This document shows positions 1-12,178 of a stretch of DNA of 64,000 nucleotides, piece after piece. The position numbers and the translations under genes are program-made. Source of the stretch: Glutinoglossum americanum. Taxonomy: Eukaryota > Ascomycota > Geoglossomycetes > Geoglossales > Geoglossaceae. The DNA is taken from the NCBI GenBank assembly GCA_020080175.1, contig JAGHQL010000034.1, positions 1 through 64,000 of the forward strand, read 5' to 3'. The first letter of the stretch is position 1; each line of letters starts with the position of its first letter. Under the pieces are notes generated by a model that saw only the letters and a program-made list of their open reading frames with translations, searched no databases and was not told the origin of the DNA.

Positions 1-867
1 GCCACGGCCCCCCCCCCGCACCACACCCCCCCCCCCCCAAAAAGCAGCTCAGCCAGCCCCGTATATTCCCTCCTCCTGTGCACCAACGAGAAGAAGAAGA
101 AGAAGAAGGAAAAAAAAAAAAAAAAACCAACCGCCAATCGTCGTCGTTATCACTATCGCCGTCACGAAAACAAACAAAAAAAAAAAAAAAAAAAAAAAAA
201 AAGAGACAGAACTCGGCGCGTTTCGTGGTTCGGCACCCCGAACGAAAAAGATGGTTTTTTTTTTTTTTATATGGCGTGGCGTGAAGAAGGGAGGGGGGGG
301 AAGAAGAAGGCGGGGGGGGAGGAGAGAGGGGGTTTATTTTTTTATTTTTAATATTTTTTTTGGGCTTTCTAAAATAAACAAACAAGCATCCCCCCCGACT
401 TGATCGACCGGGCTCGGCGATGGCGGTGCGGCGGTAGGCTCTGGGGGACGGAGGCTATTCGAATGTCTATCTATTCTACCCTCCCTCCCAAAAGCTGAGA
501 AGAATGGTATCCTCATGATGTTTTTGTTTTTAGAGTCTCTGGACATTCTGGGCCTTTTTTTCTTTTTTTTCTTTTTTTTGGTCTTGTTTGCGCCCTCGTC
601 TCTTCAACTCTCGATGCGAGTCACGTCGCGTCGTGTCACATCACATCTTCGCGTCGAGTGTTTCATCGTGAATCCTTTCTTTTTATTGGCTTTTGGTTTA
701 AAATGATCTTCGGTTGTTGCATAGATGGGAGTGTCTATGTGAACTTTTTCTTCTTTGAGAAACTAAAAACTTTTCATGGTCAGACGTCTCTTTCTCTCAC
801 CACATCGTGCGATTGGTTTTCAACCCCCCCCTTAAAAGCCGCCAATGAATCCCCCATGTATTGAGCT
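1..867. other. Low-complexity spacer downstream of CSE1
   Basis: No gene is visible here. The first 350 bases are dominated by homopolymer and purine runs: poly-C near 8-38, a GAA-rich stretch near 90-126, about 27 A at 176-202, G runs near 290-330 and T runs near 335-360. Short frames exist but they are translations of simple sequence. The segment from about 500 to 867 is ordinary AT-leaning sequence and probably contains the 3' UTR of the minus-strand gene ending at 868. Confidence 0.6.
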
Positions 868-3800
868 CTAGCGTGGGTCTAGAAAAAGCATCTTCTGCCG
901 TGACTCTGGAGATAGGCGTTCCCGAATAAACGTGTTGATCGTCCCACTCGTCCTCGCGTCGGCCTGTGTGAGTTGCCGACCGACCCAAAGTTTTATATCC
1001 TTAACTTCCGGCCAGGGGTCCTTCGGTGGTCTCTTGCATGTATGCAGCTGCGTGAATCCAACACCGAAGCTCATGTCGTCAATATCAGGGTCGCCGATTG
1101 CATCATCCAGAATTGCGGCCACAGGCGGATTTTCCAGGAGTGCGAGTAGCGCGTCAGCCGTGAAAGCCCAACCTTTCTTGTACTTCTCGGCAAAGGCTGA
1201 AGACTCTGTGATGGTTTTGGTGAGAGATATAACTGCGGTTTTACGGTCGAAAGGTTTAGAAAGCTTCTGAGTATCCGGGAGGATGATGCTGGTGTAGAGA
1301 GAAGTGAAGATGCTGGGAGAAAGTGAATCCGTTAGCCTGTTATTGCAACCTCAGATAGCTTGCTCGGCCTGATGTTCTACTCACCCTGATTGGATCTGTT
1401 CCGCAATGTTGATGACGAAATCCGTCCCAAGACCTTTCTCGCCTCGCGCAGACATAAAGTGATAAAATCGGACAAATCTCTGAGAGAATGTCTCGGTTTT
1501 TGAATTCTGAAGCCTGAGGAGCATGATATTAAACATGTGAACGAAGTAAGGCTGTAGAGCCTCACTTGTTATCCTAGTCAGCTGAAGATGCACCCTTGGT
1601 AACATGGGGATCACATACACTGGGAAATGGGAGATGACGCTCTCAAGAATATCGAAACCGTAGCCCTCATTGGCCTTTGTCGACACCAGTTTCTGGAACA
1701 CGCCCAATACGGGTTCAATTTGGCCATTTCTCGACATTTCCGAAGCACCTCGAGGAATGATAGATGTGATAAGCCCGACAAGTGCGGGAACATTGCCCTT
1801 TGACTCCCACAGTATCGGCATTAAGATCGAAGGGATCAGAGACTTGTAGTAGTCCGGGAGTGAAGCAGAAGGGTTAGCTTCAAGGAGAGCGGCAAATAGC
1901 TGGAATATGTAGGGCATAAACTCTGAAAGTTGTCAGTCGTCACTCTTAACTCTTCGGGGAATAGCCCATACCCTGAATGCCCTCTTCAACAGCAGAGGCG
2001 AAGGGTTTGCCGAGAGCCTGTTCTAATTTGTCAGGTTGCGAGGGAGCGGCGAATCTGGGGGGTGTTAGCCGTGGGCCGACCTGGTTATAGAATGGTGATA
2101 TTGCTATATTTACCTAATCAGTGCGCCAATTGCTTCGAAGTGGTAGTAGTAAAATCGGGGATTGCTCGGATTTTTGCTGATGATGTCCGTGATCTTGGTG
2201 AGATGCAAGAGTATGCTATCTGTGTTGGGAACGACCCCTTCTCGAATAACGATGAGAACCCTCATTAGGCACTTCATCAGAAACTCGTTTTCTTGAATCT
2301 TCTCAGGGGCCTCCTCCTTTTCAATCAGGAGGAAAAGGTGATTTAGCAAGTCTTTGGACAAAGCGAGCACATCTGATTGGTTAAATATTTGGAGGTGTAG
2401 GACGCGTTCAATAGTTATGGCGGCATAAGTATGGACAACATATTCAGGGGAGTTGAGGTGTTTGGCAACTAAGGGAAGCGCTTGTTGCCATTGATGCTTA
2501 TCGATTCGACTTCGGAACGTATAGAGATACTTCATGGAGTCGACCTTTAGAATAGCCTCGATCCCTGTATCCGCTACCAGGTCATTGGCGACATTCCTTT
2601 GGAAGAAATCGACAACGTCGACTAGTGGATTAATATCCTTGACCCCTCCGGAAGCAGTGCTAACGCCTTTTGCCGCGATTGAAGAGAAGAGATAGACAGC
2701 TGTGTCCTTTGACTTCCAGTTGCCTTTAGGATCGTTCGAGTAGTCTGACAGATAGTGGTTTATGTATGGATAAACAACCTCGGTGACGAGCTTCTCGAAT
2801 TGTTCCAATAGGGCGCGCAGGAAATCCGTCGCGGCTCTCCGTCGGGTATCATTGTCCGATCCTTCAAGGTCTCTCCTGATGAATTCTATTGGTTCATCTT
2901 CGAAAAGCTCCATGTCTGACTCCCTTAAGCTAACGTTGGGTAGAACAACCCTTTCTACTACCTCTCCTAGAACACCCCTATTGTCGAAGTGCCGTGCGTG
3001 CGATGTCACATGTGCCACCGCCGACAGAAATTGCAATGCCTTGCTAACCAAGATATCGTATTTCGTTTGAGGTCCAACCGTTGTGAGCAGATTCCAAACA
3101 CTGGTGATGAAACCCTCCACAAGCGGACCGAAGGCATCCTCATACTTTTGAACATAGAGGATCAGAACCTCGCATATGCCCGCCTTCACAAACTCTAGGG
3201 AGCTTGACTCGTTGTCGTTGCTTGAGTGTAGTAACGGGTTGTCGTAGATAAGGTACTTATGTAGAAGGGCCATGATCGTGTGGAGGTTTTCTTCGAAGAT
3301 TGGCGGTAAATCTTGGCATGACATGTCGTTAAATAGCTTGATGATAAGATTGAGGGTTACGAACAATTGCTGAAGGGCTTCCTTGTTGTCTTTATTCCTT
3401 TCCACCAATCCGTCGGTATTCTAGTATAGGCAACAGAATTAATATAAACCGCCTTCGACGTGAACGCTGGCGGTAGGGAGGGGAGGGAGTCTTACTTCAA
3501 ATAGCGTAAGAAAAGGGGCACCGAATTTACTCAAGACAAAATTGACTTCGGTGAATAAATCATCTGATCTAAACAAGGGCTTCCATCGCTTGAAAATCGA
3601 GTGCGCAACTTGCAAGACACCATTATTGACAGCGGCATTGTCAGGTGTGAGACGAGAAACAAGATCCTACATGACAGCTAGTAAGTAAAGAACAATTTTT
3701 GGAGTAGATCGGTAACTAGAAGCGTACATCAACAAGGGATTCCCAGCGTTGCCAAAAGTCGCTATCCGCTATGACACTTATAGCATCCCCGAGCTGCGAC

Positions 3801-4273
3801 TGGATTCCCGGTGGGGTTATGGTCATGAGCCCGATAAGCTCCTGCTTAATGGCAGTAACCTCAGAGCTAGGGAGCTTGTGGTTTCCATCTTCGTCCTGCA
3901 GTTATATGAGATCAAATCCTTGGGACCATGTCGGGGTTTGCAGAACAACAGACCGTCCAGTTCCGCTTGATGAGATTCTTGAAGCATAAGGCACTGGCGA
4001 GTCTAGTGGTATAGGGGTAGTGATCAGAAGCAACAATCTGAAGAAGCAGTAAAGAGAAATTTGGGCTTCTCTCTGCTTGCAATATCTGTTGCTCCGCTGT
4101 GAAGAAGTGAGCCAATATTCGCTCCTCCACACACCAAAACAAACGACCCCACTTGCACTGTGACATAGTTGACTTGGCAGAGTCGAGAATGCGGACATAC
4201 CTTGCTTGTTCTGATGCGGATCTAACGTAGCCTGTAGGAGCTGAGCGATGGGATCTAAGGTTGTGGTGGCCAT
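868..4273 (-). CDS. CSE1: Exportin-2 (CSE1/CAS), importin-alpha re-exporter
   Basis: This is the karyopherin that returns importin-alpha from nucleus to cytoplasm with RanGTP. Eight exons join in phase: 4273-4201, 4096-3954, 3895-3728, 3666-3496, 3420-2114, 2054-1972, 1922-1385 and 1312-868. They give about 975 residues, the usual size for the family. The N-terminus (MATTTLDPIAQLLQATLDP, then SALCFKNLIKRNW) is the importin-beta N-terminal domain, which in this family binds Ran. The middle and C-terminal parts (for example YFVHMFNIMLLRLQNSKT and FVRFYHFMSA) match the CAS/CSE1 C-terminal domain. Introns are 49-104 bp; intron 2 has a weak GTCTGT donor. It is divergently arranged with the TSC2 homologue across about 850 bp. 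Family assignment is from recognition of the sequence; splicing is inferred. Confidence 0.93.
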
Positions 4274-5121
4274 GGTCTCGTGAGTAAGTGAAGGAGGGTG
4301 GTGGTGGGCTGTAGAGCTCTTCGTTTCTTCCGAGTTCAAGATGTCGGATCACGTGTAGGCAACAACCCCTGAACGAAGTTATGCACCTTGTTGGATTTAC
4401 ATTGGGGCTTTGTGCGCGCCGGGTCTCCATTCTTTCTTACCTGTTTTTCTACCCCCACGTTTGTTCCGCCCTGCGTGACAACGTCTGTGCCCTGCAAATA
4501 TTGACTGCACTTGGTCGGCTTCGCCTTGCTGCGTCAAAAGAAAAAAGAAAAAAAAAGAAAAAAACAGTACTCACCCGTACCGCCCTTACATTCCCTTGCC
4601 GTTCTCAGTCCATCGCTCTTTAACTTAGGATAACTTCGTCTACGAAGGACCTATTGTCTCGGCGTACCTGCTTTTGTGTGCGTATACCGTGCGTCGCGAT
4701 AGGTCCTATCACCCCACTCCGCTTTTGCTTGTCCCTGGTCCCTTTCTGTAGCTCTTACTGCTATCTCTGTGATACTACCCGTCTTTCCCATCTAGTGGTG
4801 CAAGACGAACGGCCAAACGAACTAGACCAGCGCCTCCGCATGCCGGCCGTTGGGCGCGGCTCTCCCTGATGTGCACAAGGAAAATCTGGGGTTAGTGCTT
4901 GTGTGCGGCGTTCCCGACTGCTTTGCTTTTTATTTTCTTTCCCTGCAACATTGATGCCATCGTGTTTCTCACCTTACACCTCTCCCTCCTATACTTGCTG
5001 AGTGTGCTTCTGTCATCGCTGAGTCGTTACCGAGCCGTCACTTAATCGTTGAGGCTCATGCACAACTACCTAGATCATGCTTCAAGTGTCGGCCCTTCTT
5101 ATTGACCGGACATAACTGACA
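4274..5121. promoter_or_regulatory. Divergent CSE1 / TSC2 intergenic region
   Basis: This 848-bp gap lies between the start codons of CSE1 (leftward) and the tuberin gene (rightward), so it should hold both promoters and 5' UTRs. It includes a purine run (AAAAAGAAAAAAAAAGAAAA-like) near 4540-4565 and pyrimidine-rich stretches on the + strand near 4700-4800 and 4920-5000. Such CT-rich tracts are common upstream of fungal genes. No recognisable gene lies in it. Confidence 0.6.
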
Positions 5122-8100
5122 ATGGATCGTCTCAAGGTTCCAAATTCACGAGATCCTCTCCCACCGGTCGTGACAAATACTCGTATGCATTCGCAACCGG
5201 GTGATACGCCGCAGACTCCGGAGCCAAAGAACACCTTAGGGCTGGCCAATGCCCTGAGAACACTCGGAGGCAGGCTTAGGCCAGGCATTTCCGCATCTTC
5301 TCCTTCAGTCGCAGCTGTTTCGACACATAGCCCTCCTGCAGGGAGTGGCTTTCTTCAGCAGAGGCAGAGCCAAGTTGGAGATGGCGCGGTTAGAGACTTC
5401 CTTGGTGGACCTGTCAACAATGATCAACTGTACCTCCAACTAAGGCCTGGGCAGCCTTTGCCTGGTAGGGTCGCTGCAGCAGAGGCATTCCGCCATATAG
5501 TGGAGGATTATTCACTCAGTAGTATTGTGAGAATTTGGACTGCGGCGAAGGACCTCACAGATAGTCAGCTTCCAACTGAAGCTCGTAGAGCCGGATTCGA
5601 TCTTCTCACGGCATGCATCAAACACTCGGATCCAACGCCTCTAGAGAGACGGCAGTTCTTCGAAGCGATATCCACGCCTTGTCACGCAGACGACTTCCAC
5701 CTTCAACTCAATGCACTAGTTGAACTGACGAATCACGGGAAAGACCTTACCGCCTTTGAGACATTAATCGTTCGTACAGTGAACGCATGGCTTAACCGGT
5801 GGTTCCACGAGTCGATGCGAGCTCGCCAAGCGCGGAAGAGGGATAAAACATCTCCTGACATCTCTGGCGAGGAAACGAATCTGGCCTCTCTGTTCAGCTT
5901 CGTCACAGATGTCGTCAAATTCAATTTCAAGGCTTTTCGGGAAGAGGATGTTATACAGCTACTTAGTGAAGTTCTGCAGATCTGCAAGCGGACGACCAGT
6001 AGCGCCGACATTCGCGATTCTATCATATTCATCGATGCCGTTATTACTTACGGCTACATACCCAGATCAAGCTTGCAATCGTGCCTAGAGATTTTCTGTG
6101 GCGTATACAGCCGTATTAAGACCTTCGAACAGGAGACATGGAATGCAGTGAGCAACCTCTGCAAGTCACATATGGCACAGAACACTATTGCAGTTCTTTT
6201 AGATATCCTCCAGGCACCATCTGGTCAGCACGACGTGAACACTAACACTGTTCGTGGTGCTGTGCATCTTATCGGCAGGCTCCTCCTCATGAATGGAGGT
6301 GAAGGGCTTCCAACGGTACCATTTTCGACAGTTTTGGCTGCTCTTCAGAAAGCTATGGCCGTGGATAGTGCGCGTCTAGAACTTGACATTGCTCATACGA
6401 TATACTCAATCTTTAGCAACGATACTGTTATCAGTGTTATCATCTCGGAGGATTGGACTGTAGCTCTTGATGTTCTGGTGCAATGTTCTCGCAGAACAAA
6501 CGAGACAGCAGATGGCCGGCCAATAGACCCACAACTTAGTACTCCAAGCTTACCAAACTCTAGAGGGAGTAAGGAAGACTTGAGAGTGAGTACGGATCTT
6601 TCGCAAACCTTATTTCAAATCATCTCTCAGCTCGAGAACTTGTGCAGCAAAACCGACTTCACACAGAAGGATACCGTGATCGACTTCTTCATTCGAGTTC
6701 ATGGACATTTACCCGATTCTTGTGCGGAGCTTGTAATCAACCATTATTCAGAAGAGCATCTGTGTTATCCGTCGAATAGAGAATGGCTCAGTAACTCTTC
6801 TCATCTTGTTGATATCTTCCTTAAGAACTCGACACGCCCAGCCACTCTGCGTTTGAAAGTTGTGGATGAGATGAAGGAAGTTTACCAGACTGTTAAAGAC
6901 GTCTGCCAACTGGATGTTCTCAATGAGTTCCTTCTTGGTACCCTTAGCGATCTGAGTGAAGAGCAGAATGTGCAGGTTCTAGAGGCACTGGTCGAGTTTG
7001 CCGTGGGCGTGGCGGTGGATACCGATGAGCAGCTTTTCTCAACCATCATTGACCTTTTTCTTGAGTGTTTCTCTGCGGATCAGCTGACACCTCCGGGGTC
7101 TGTTTCGGGATCTGTTTCTGGGCCTTCAACAATTTCTTACCAGCCGTCGATTACTGTTGCGTCTCAATCCTCCAGCACACCTGGAAATGTGGCCACAAGG
7201 GGTCTCGTGCAAATATTCCTTCGGACGATAAACACATTTGCAGACAAGGCGCACAGAATATATGGAGAGTTGCTAAGAATTGCTGGGTCAGACACCTGCG
7301 ATACTGATGCCCGCTTGACAGCAATGAAGCTACTTTTCCGTCTTCGGAGCGATGCAGGTCATGCCATCCTCATAGTGCAGTCAACAGGTACTCAAAGCTT
7401 GTCTGCTGCTTTAGGCAGGACGCCTGAGTCTATGGCCAAGCTGCAAGCGGCTGAGGAAATCTCCCAGGGCCGTCGCTCCGGGATTGAGGATCGAAATTCG
7501 AATCGACTAAGTCGGAGTGCATCTATTGGTGCTCCTCAGGCTTTTGCTTCTAGAACAATGAGTCGCATTGGGAACACTGCCAGTCGTTCCCCGAAGCCGC
7601 TGTGCAATCTCTGGATGTGCCCTGACCCTGGAGCCCTTCCTGAGACTCCACCGAGAGAGGCGAGCCCTTTCCTTTACAGTTATGCTGACACCTCTTCTGG
7701 AGCCTCAACCGATCTAAAGACGCAACAGAAGATAGTTTTAAAAACTAGTGTCTGGCTGGAACACATCGTCTCGATTTTACAACGTGGGGGCGACTGGGAA
7801 ATCTATAGCTATGTCTTGGTGCATCTTGGGTCTCAGCTCACCAATCATTCTCTCTTTAGGAGTGCCATTCCTTGCATCAAGTTGTTGAGGAACGTCGTCT
7901 GCGAGAAGATTAGGTCCTCGGGCTTTGCCGATCCTCCGTCTCCCGGGCTGAAGAAAGCGGATGTTGCAGTCTGTCTATTTCATGTGCTGACCATGCTAGT
8001 CAGCTATCATGAAAAATTTTCCAAGAGCGAGCAAGACGATATAGTTCGCGCCTTCATGCTTGGGATCGGGTCTTGGGAACGGACCGCCAAATGTTGTATC

Positions 8101-10151
8101 CATGGGCTCTCGATATGTTGCCATGAGCTACCGCTTTCAATAACGAAGTCCTTGAACAACATTCTTCAGAAGATGTCACAAATAATAACCCAATCTCATG
8201 TAGCCGTACATGTCCTTGAATTCCTAAGCGGTCTCGCGCGGATGCCGAGCGTTTACGTCAATTTCACAGAAGCAGACTATCGAACGGTTTTTGGGGTGTG
8301 CTTCCGCTACCTTCAATATGTTAGGGACCAACGTTCAAAGGAACCCGCAACTCCATCGACTCGTACTAGTTTAATGTCGACGAGATACAGTGGCACCATG
8401 AGAGATAGCACCGCTCCAGAAGTGACTTCTCCAGGCGTTCCAGACGATCTTCCACAATACGTCTTTTCGTTAACTTACCATGTCATTATATTCTGGTTCA
8501 TGTCGCTAAAACTTGCTGACCGTGCGAAGCATATCAGCTGGATAACGAAAAATCTCGTGAAGATTGACGCGGACAGGGAGGCCATTGCAGAACAGAGCCA
8601 GGTCACGATTGATATGATGCAAAGAGCTGCATACTCAGATTCCGACGAAACATCTCCCGAGCCTCATTTTGCGTCTGAGTCTGATGGGCCAGTGCAGAAA
8701 CGGTCATGGCTATTGGGGCAGAGCATTATCACTATTGAGACTGCCACGCGAACGGGCTTGTCGCAGATTACTAAACGTCAGCCGGTGAGCTACGGACCAC
8801 TCTCCGAACAGATATAGGTGCCTATGAGCTGACTTGAAAACTAGTCCGCGACAACTCACTCTATCCTCAAAATCGAGACGTCTCCCCCTCCACGACATCA
8901 AATTCCAACATCTTCGGAATCGGTGCAGGAGTTGAATCAGAACCCTAGAGATGAAGCCTCTAGAATAGCGATCCTGCCTAGCCACGTTTTCCTACAATTT
9001 ATGGTGCCCTCGAGTATGATGCCAGAGTCACTACGCCCAATTCCCCTTCCTGATGATGATGCCACGAATCGAGCGTTAAATAGCTTTGACCTAAACTCTA
9101 CCGTTGATGGCCACAAAGTCGGCGTTATCTATATTGGGGAAGGCCAAGCAACAGAACAAGAGATTCTTGCTAACGTAATAGGATCAAGTGAATACACAAC
9201 ATTCGTGGAAGGACTTGGTACACTTACGAAGCTCGAGGGAGCCAAGTTCAACACTCAAGGCCTAGATAAGGTGAACAATACTGATGGCGAATTCACCTTT
9301 TGCTGGAGAGATCGAGTCACGGAAATTGTGTTTCACGTCACTACCATGATGCCCACGAACCACTCACACGACCCTCAATGCTCCGGTAAGAAACGCCACA
9401 CAGGCAATGATTTCGTGAATATTATCTTCAATGACTCGGGTCTCCCATTCCGCTTCGACACTTTCCCTTCGGCTTTCAACTATGTCAACATCGTCATTAC
9501 TCCTGAGTCACGAGCTTCGTTCATCGCTATCAGGACCCGCTCATACGATGAGGCAAATCGCCAATTTTACCGCGTACAGGTCATGTCTAAGCCTGGCTTT
9601 CCAGAGATAAGCCCGGCAGCAGATACCAAGATCGTAAGCGGGAAGTCCCTCCCAATGTTTGTTCGGCTCCTCGCTCTTAACGCTTCGGTATTCTCTCTTG
9701 TCTGGTATAACCGTGATGGCGGTGAGCACATCTCTAGCTGGAGAAATCGTTTGAGGGAGATTGAGCGTCTTCGTCAGAAGCACACGGTTGTTTCTGCAAT
9801 CCCTTCCCCTGCCTTCAACTCCAACTACACGGTTGCTGGCGACCGGTCATCAGTAGCCACTACTACTTCGGTTGCGTCGGCAATGAGAGACGCCATGCAG
9901 AGGGAGAATTTGAGTGCTAGGAGAGCATCGGCGACCACGTTCTTGTCGGAGCAAAGCCACCGCTCCTCGGTTATCACGTCTGGGATAGAGGTAGATAGTG
10001 GCTACAATGAAGACGGAGTGGTTGATGCGTGAGTTTTCCTGTTTCGTCTTTCTCTCCCTATCAAGCACTTTCCCCCGGTCCCCAGCCGACTCCCGCCAGA
10101 AACCCACGTACTAACGACCAATGCAGGTTTGACTTCTCAAAGTGGGCGTGA
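5122..10151 (+). CDS. TSC2: Tuberin homologue, Rap/Rheb-type GAP
   Basis: This is the GTPase-activating subunit of the TSC complex, which in other organisms switches off Rheb and so restrains TORC1. Three exons join in phase: 5122-8784, 8845-10028 and 10127-10151, giving about 1623 residues. Residues roughly 100-1200 are the helical tuberin region. A Rap-GAP domain follows at about 1260-1500. Its HTGNDFV motif supplies the catalytic 'Asn thumb' (Asn1409 by my count, AAT at 9406-9408), so the GAP looks active. The first intron (60 bp, donor GTGAGC at 8785) must be removed; reading through it gives a false stop at 8815. The last exon is only 25 nt and ends FDFSKWA. A Ser/Thr-rich tail (about 1560-1610) may be phosphorylated. 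No TSC1 partner is in this window. Presence of this gene excludes a Saccharomyces-type yeast. Confidence 0.93.
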
Positions 10152-10551
10152 GTTATCAACGACAGGGTGAGGCCTAACGTTAAAAAGCCGAAACACCAGT
10201 GTATTCCAAGCGCAGCATAGCGCAGCAAGTGGCTCTCTTGTTCCATCATCCGGGAGGGTCGTCTTCCAACTCGACAAACCGTCATTGCCATCTTTTTTGT
10301 CTTCCGGTCATCTGAGGAGGGGTCACCACGGTGTCCCTCTAGTAGGAGGCGGCCGGAGTTTTCCCCGGGTGGGGGGAATCACTGGCAACTCAAAAAAGTT
10401 ACTTGTATTTCTGCATAGTAGGCATTTTGCTTTTCCGCACGGAAATTTTTTTCAAACTCGAAGGTAGTGCACATGTATTTATATATGCGTAGCGATGAGG
10501 TACACGTCTATATCTCTCTCTACCGCCTTTGTATTATATTGTTCATTACAT
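10152..10551. other. Convergent 3' intergenic gap
   Basis: This 400-bp gap lies between the 3' ends of the tuberin gene (+) and the Fmp32-like gene (-). It probably holds both 3' UTRs and poly-A signals. No gene is visible. Confidence 0.5.
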
Positions 10552-11756
10552 TCAACCCTTCGGCTCTATGAGAACATCGCTGCCTTCTCGCCCTGATAAA
10601 ACTTCAGGTTGTTTTGGTGGCTGGTGGTGCTGCTGTTGCTCATAGTGCGAGCGATATGACCAGTAGCGAAGTGATCCTAGAATCAGAACTTCGAAAAGGG
10701 GAAAGAGTTAGCAAGCTTAGGGTTTCTTCTATTGTATTATTCCTCTCGTAGGCCGAGGGAAAAGGAACAGAACAACTCACAAGCCATAGTAAAAATCGCC
10801 AATGCAGCCCTCCTCGTCAACACCCACCTCAGCCCCTCCACCTCACTCTTCATATCACTACCCAACATAACAGTGATCTTATAATTAAGCTCCTGAATCC
10901 TCCCCTCCATCTCCCTCTGCTCCATCCTGACCGCCATCCTCCGATCCCCAAAAAGCCCTTTCAACTCCTCCCTCAGCGCCGCCAATTCCTGGTCCAATCG
11001 TTGGTTCAGAATATCGACTTCGTGCTGCAAGCGGTTCCGCGCTGAGCGCAACTGCTCGGCCTCGTGCGCGCGAGAGTTCTGGATCTCGGTGCGGAGCTCG
11101 GAGATCGCGGAGGTGAAGAGGTAGGATTGGTTGCTGAGGGAACTGGTGGGGAGGAGGACGGCCTGGGCGTGGCTCAGGTGGTGGGCTAGGAGGCTGCGGA
11201 TGGCTTTCATGGTTGTGAGGGAGAGGTTTGGGGGGATGGTGGCGGCTGTGAGGAGGTGGACGAAGGTGTAGGTGTCGAAGTGGTGGATGTAGGGTGGGGA
11301 TTTGATGGTGGGTGGTTGGTGGGAAGGGGATTGGAGGGAGGTTGGAGGGAGGTTTTGGAGGAGGGGATCGAGAGGTCCCTTTTGGTCAGTGGATGGTGGT
11401 TGTTCTTGGATTGTTTTCTCTCCCGTAAGGTCCTCTTCTTGAAGTTTTGTTGTGTCCGTCGACTGGTCGTTTTTCTCCAACCCCACGGGTTCAGTCTGTT
11501 TCGACGTCTCCAATGATGATGCACCACTGTCATCGCCTTTCCTCGAATCGCTAATAGGGCTACTACCTGGCTTTTCACTTCTAGCTAGAGGCGGTACACC
11601 AAATGGCGGGTGTTCGACCGCGGAGCCATGGCGGTTTGCGATGCTGCGACGGGAGGTGTAGAAGTGGGGTTTTGAGTAGTAGGCTAGCGACTCATGGGTG
11701 ATGCGGAGGGGTTTGAAGAAGTGAGGGTAGAGGAAGGTGAGGCGGGGAGTTGCCAT
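10552..11756 (-). CDS. DUF1640/CCDC90-family mitochondrial inner-membrane protein (Fmp32/MCUR1-like)
   Basis: Two exons, 11756-10781 and 10688-10552, join in phase across a 92-bp intron (branch GCTAAC) to give about 370 residues. The N-terminal 45 residues are basic and Ser/Tyr-rich with no acidic cluster, typical of a mitochondrial presequence. A Ser/Thr/Pro/Gln-rich linker (about 50-150) has no structure I recognise. The conserved part begins at HHFDTYTFVHLL and runs through a long coiled coil (EIQNSRAHEAEQLRSARNRL, then repeated Glu/Arg heptads) to a C-terminal membrane segment. That membrane segment (AIFTMAFLILGSLRYW) is completed only by the second exon. Relatives are yeast Fmp32, linked to cytochrome oxidase biogenesis, and the metazoan MCU regulator MCUR1/CCDC90B. 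Which role applies here cannot be read from sequence. Confidence 0.85.
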
Positions 11757-12178
11757 TGTTCATCGATTGTTGCGTTTTGTGGAAAGTTTGAGATGGAGAA
11801 AATGTTAACTGGCAATGTCGGTTAATGTGTTTAGATAGTAGCCTTGTTTCATTGGAAAAAATCTATAAAATACGAGTTGCTTGCGAGCGTTGCGAGTAAA
11901 AAGATCACGGAATAGATGTAAATACGGTACTTAGCTGTAAGTCCGCGAAATAGTTATGAGGATCTCCCTCTCGAGCATATATCTTAGGGTACGCCTGTCA
12001 AGTAGTGGCCATGTGACTACAGGAGCTCTAACGAACTAGTAAGGTTCATTAAGATATCTTCCCGGTAAATTTATACTTATTAGATATATGCAAGATATCT
12101 CATTTAGAGACTGTAGTAGTGTTTCTCGGATCTCTTCCTCAAATCTAAGAAACTTGTGTGTAGATAGTTGGTTACCTA
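11757..12178. other. AT-rich gap between Fmp32-like start and LAA1 3' end
   Basis: This 422-bp gap should contain the Fmp32-like promoter and the LAA1 3' UTR. From about 11990 to 12135 it is notably AT-rich, with repeated AGATATC/TTAGATATA-type words. No gene is visible. Confidence 0.5.

Noticed and set aside
8785-8844. Tuberin as two separate genes because the first frame stops at 8815
   Set aside because: A canonical 60-bp intron (GTGAGC, CTGAC branch, CTAG) joins the two frames in phase into one tuberin protein.
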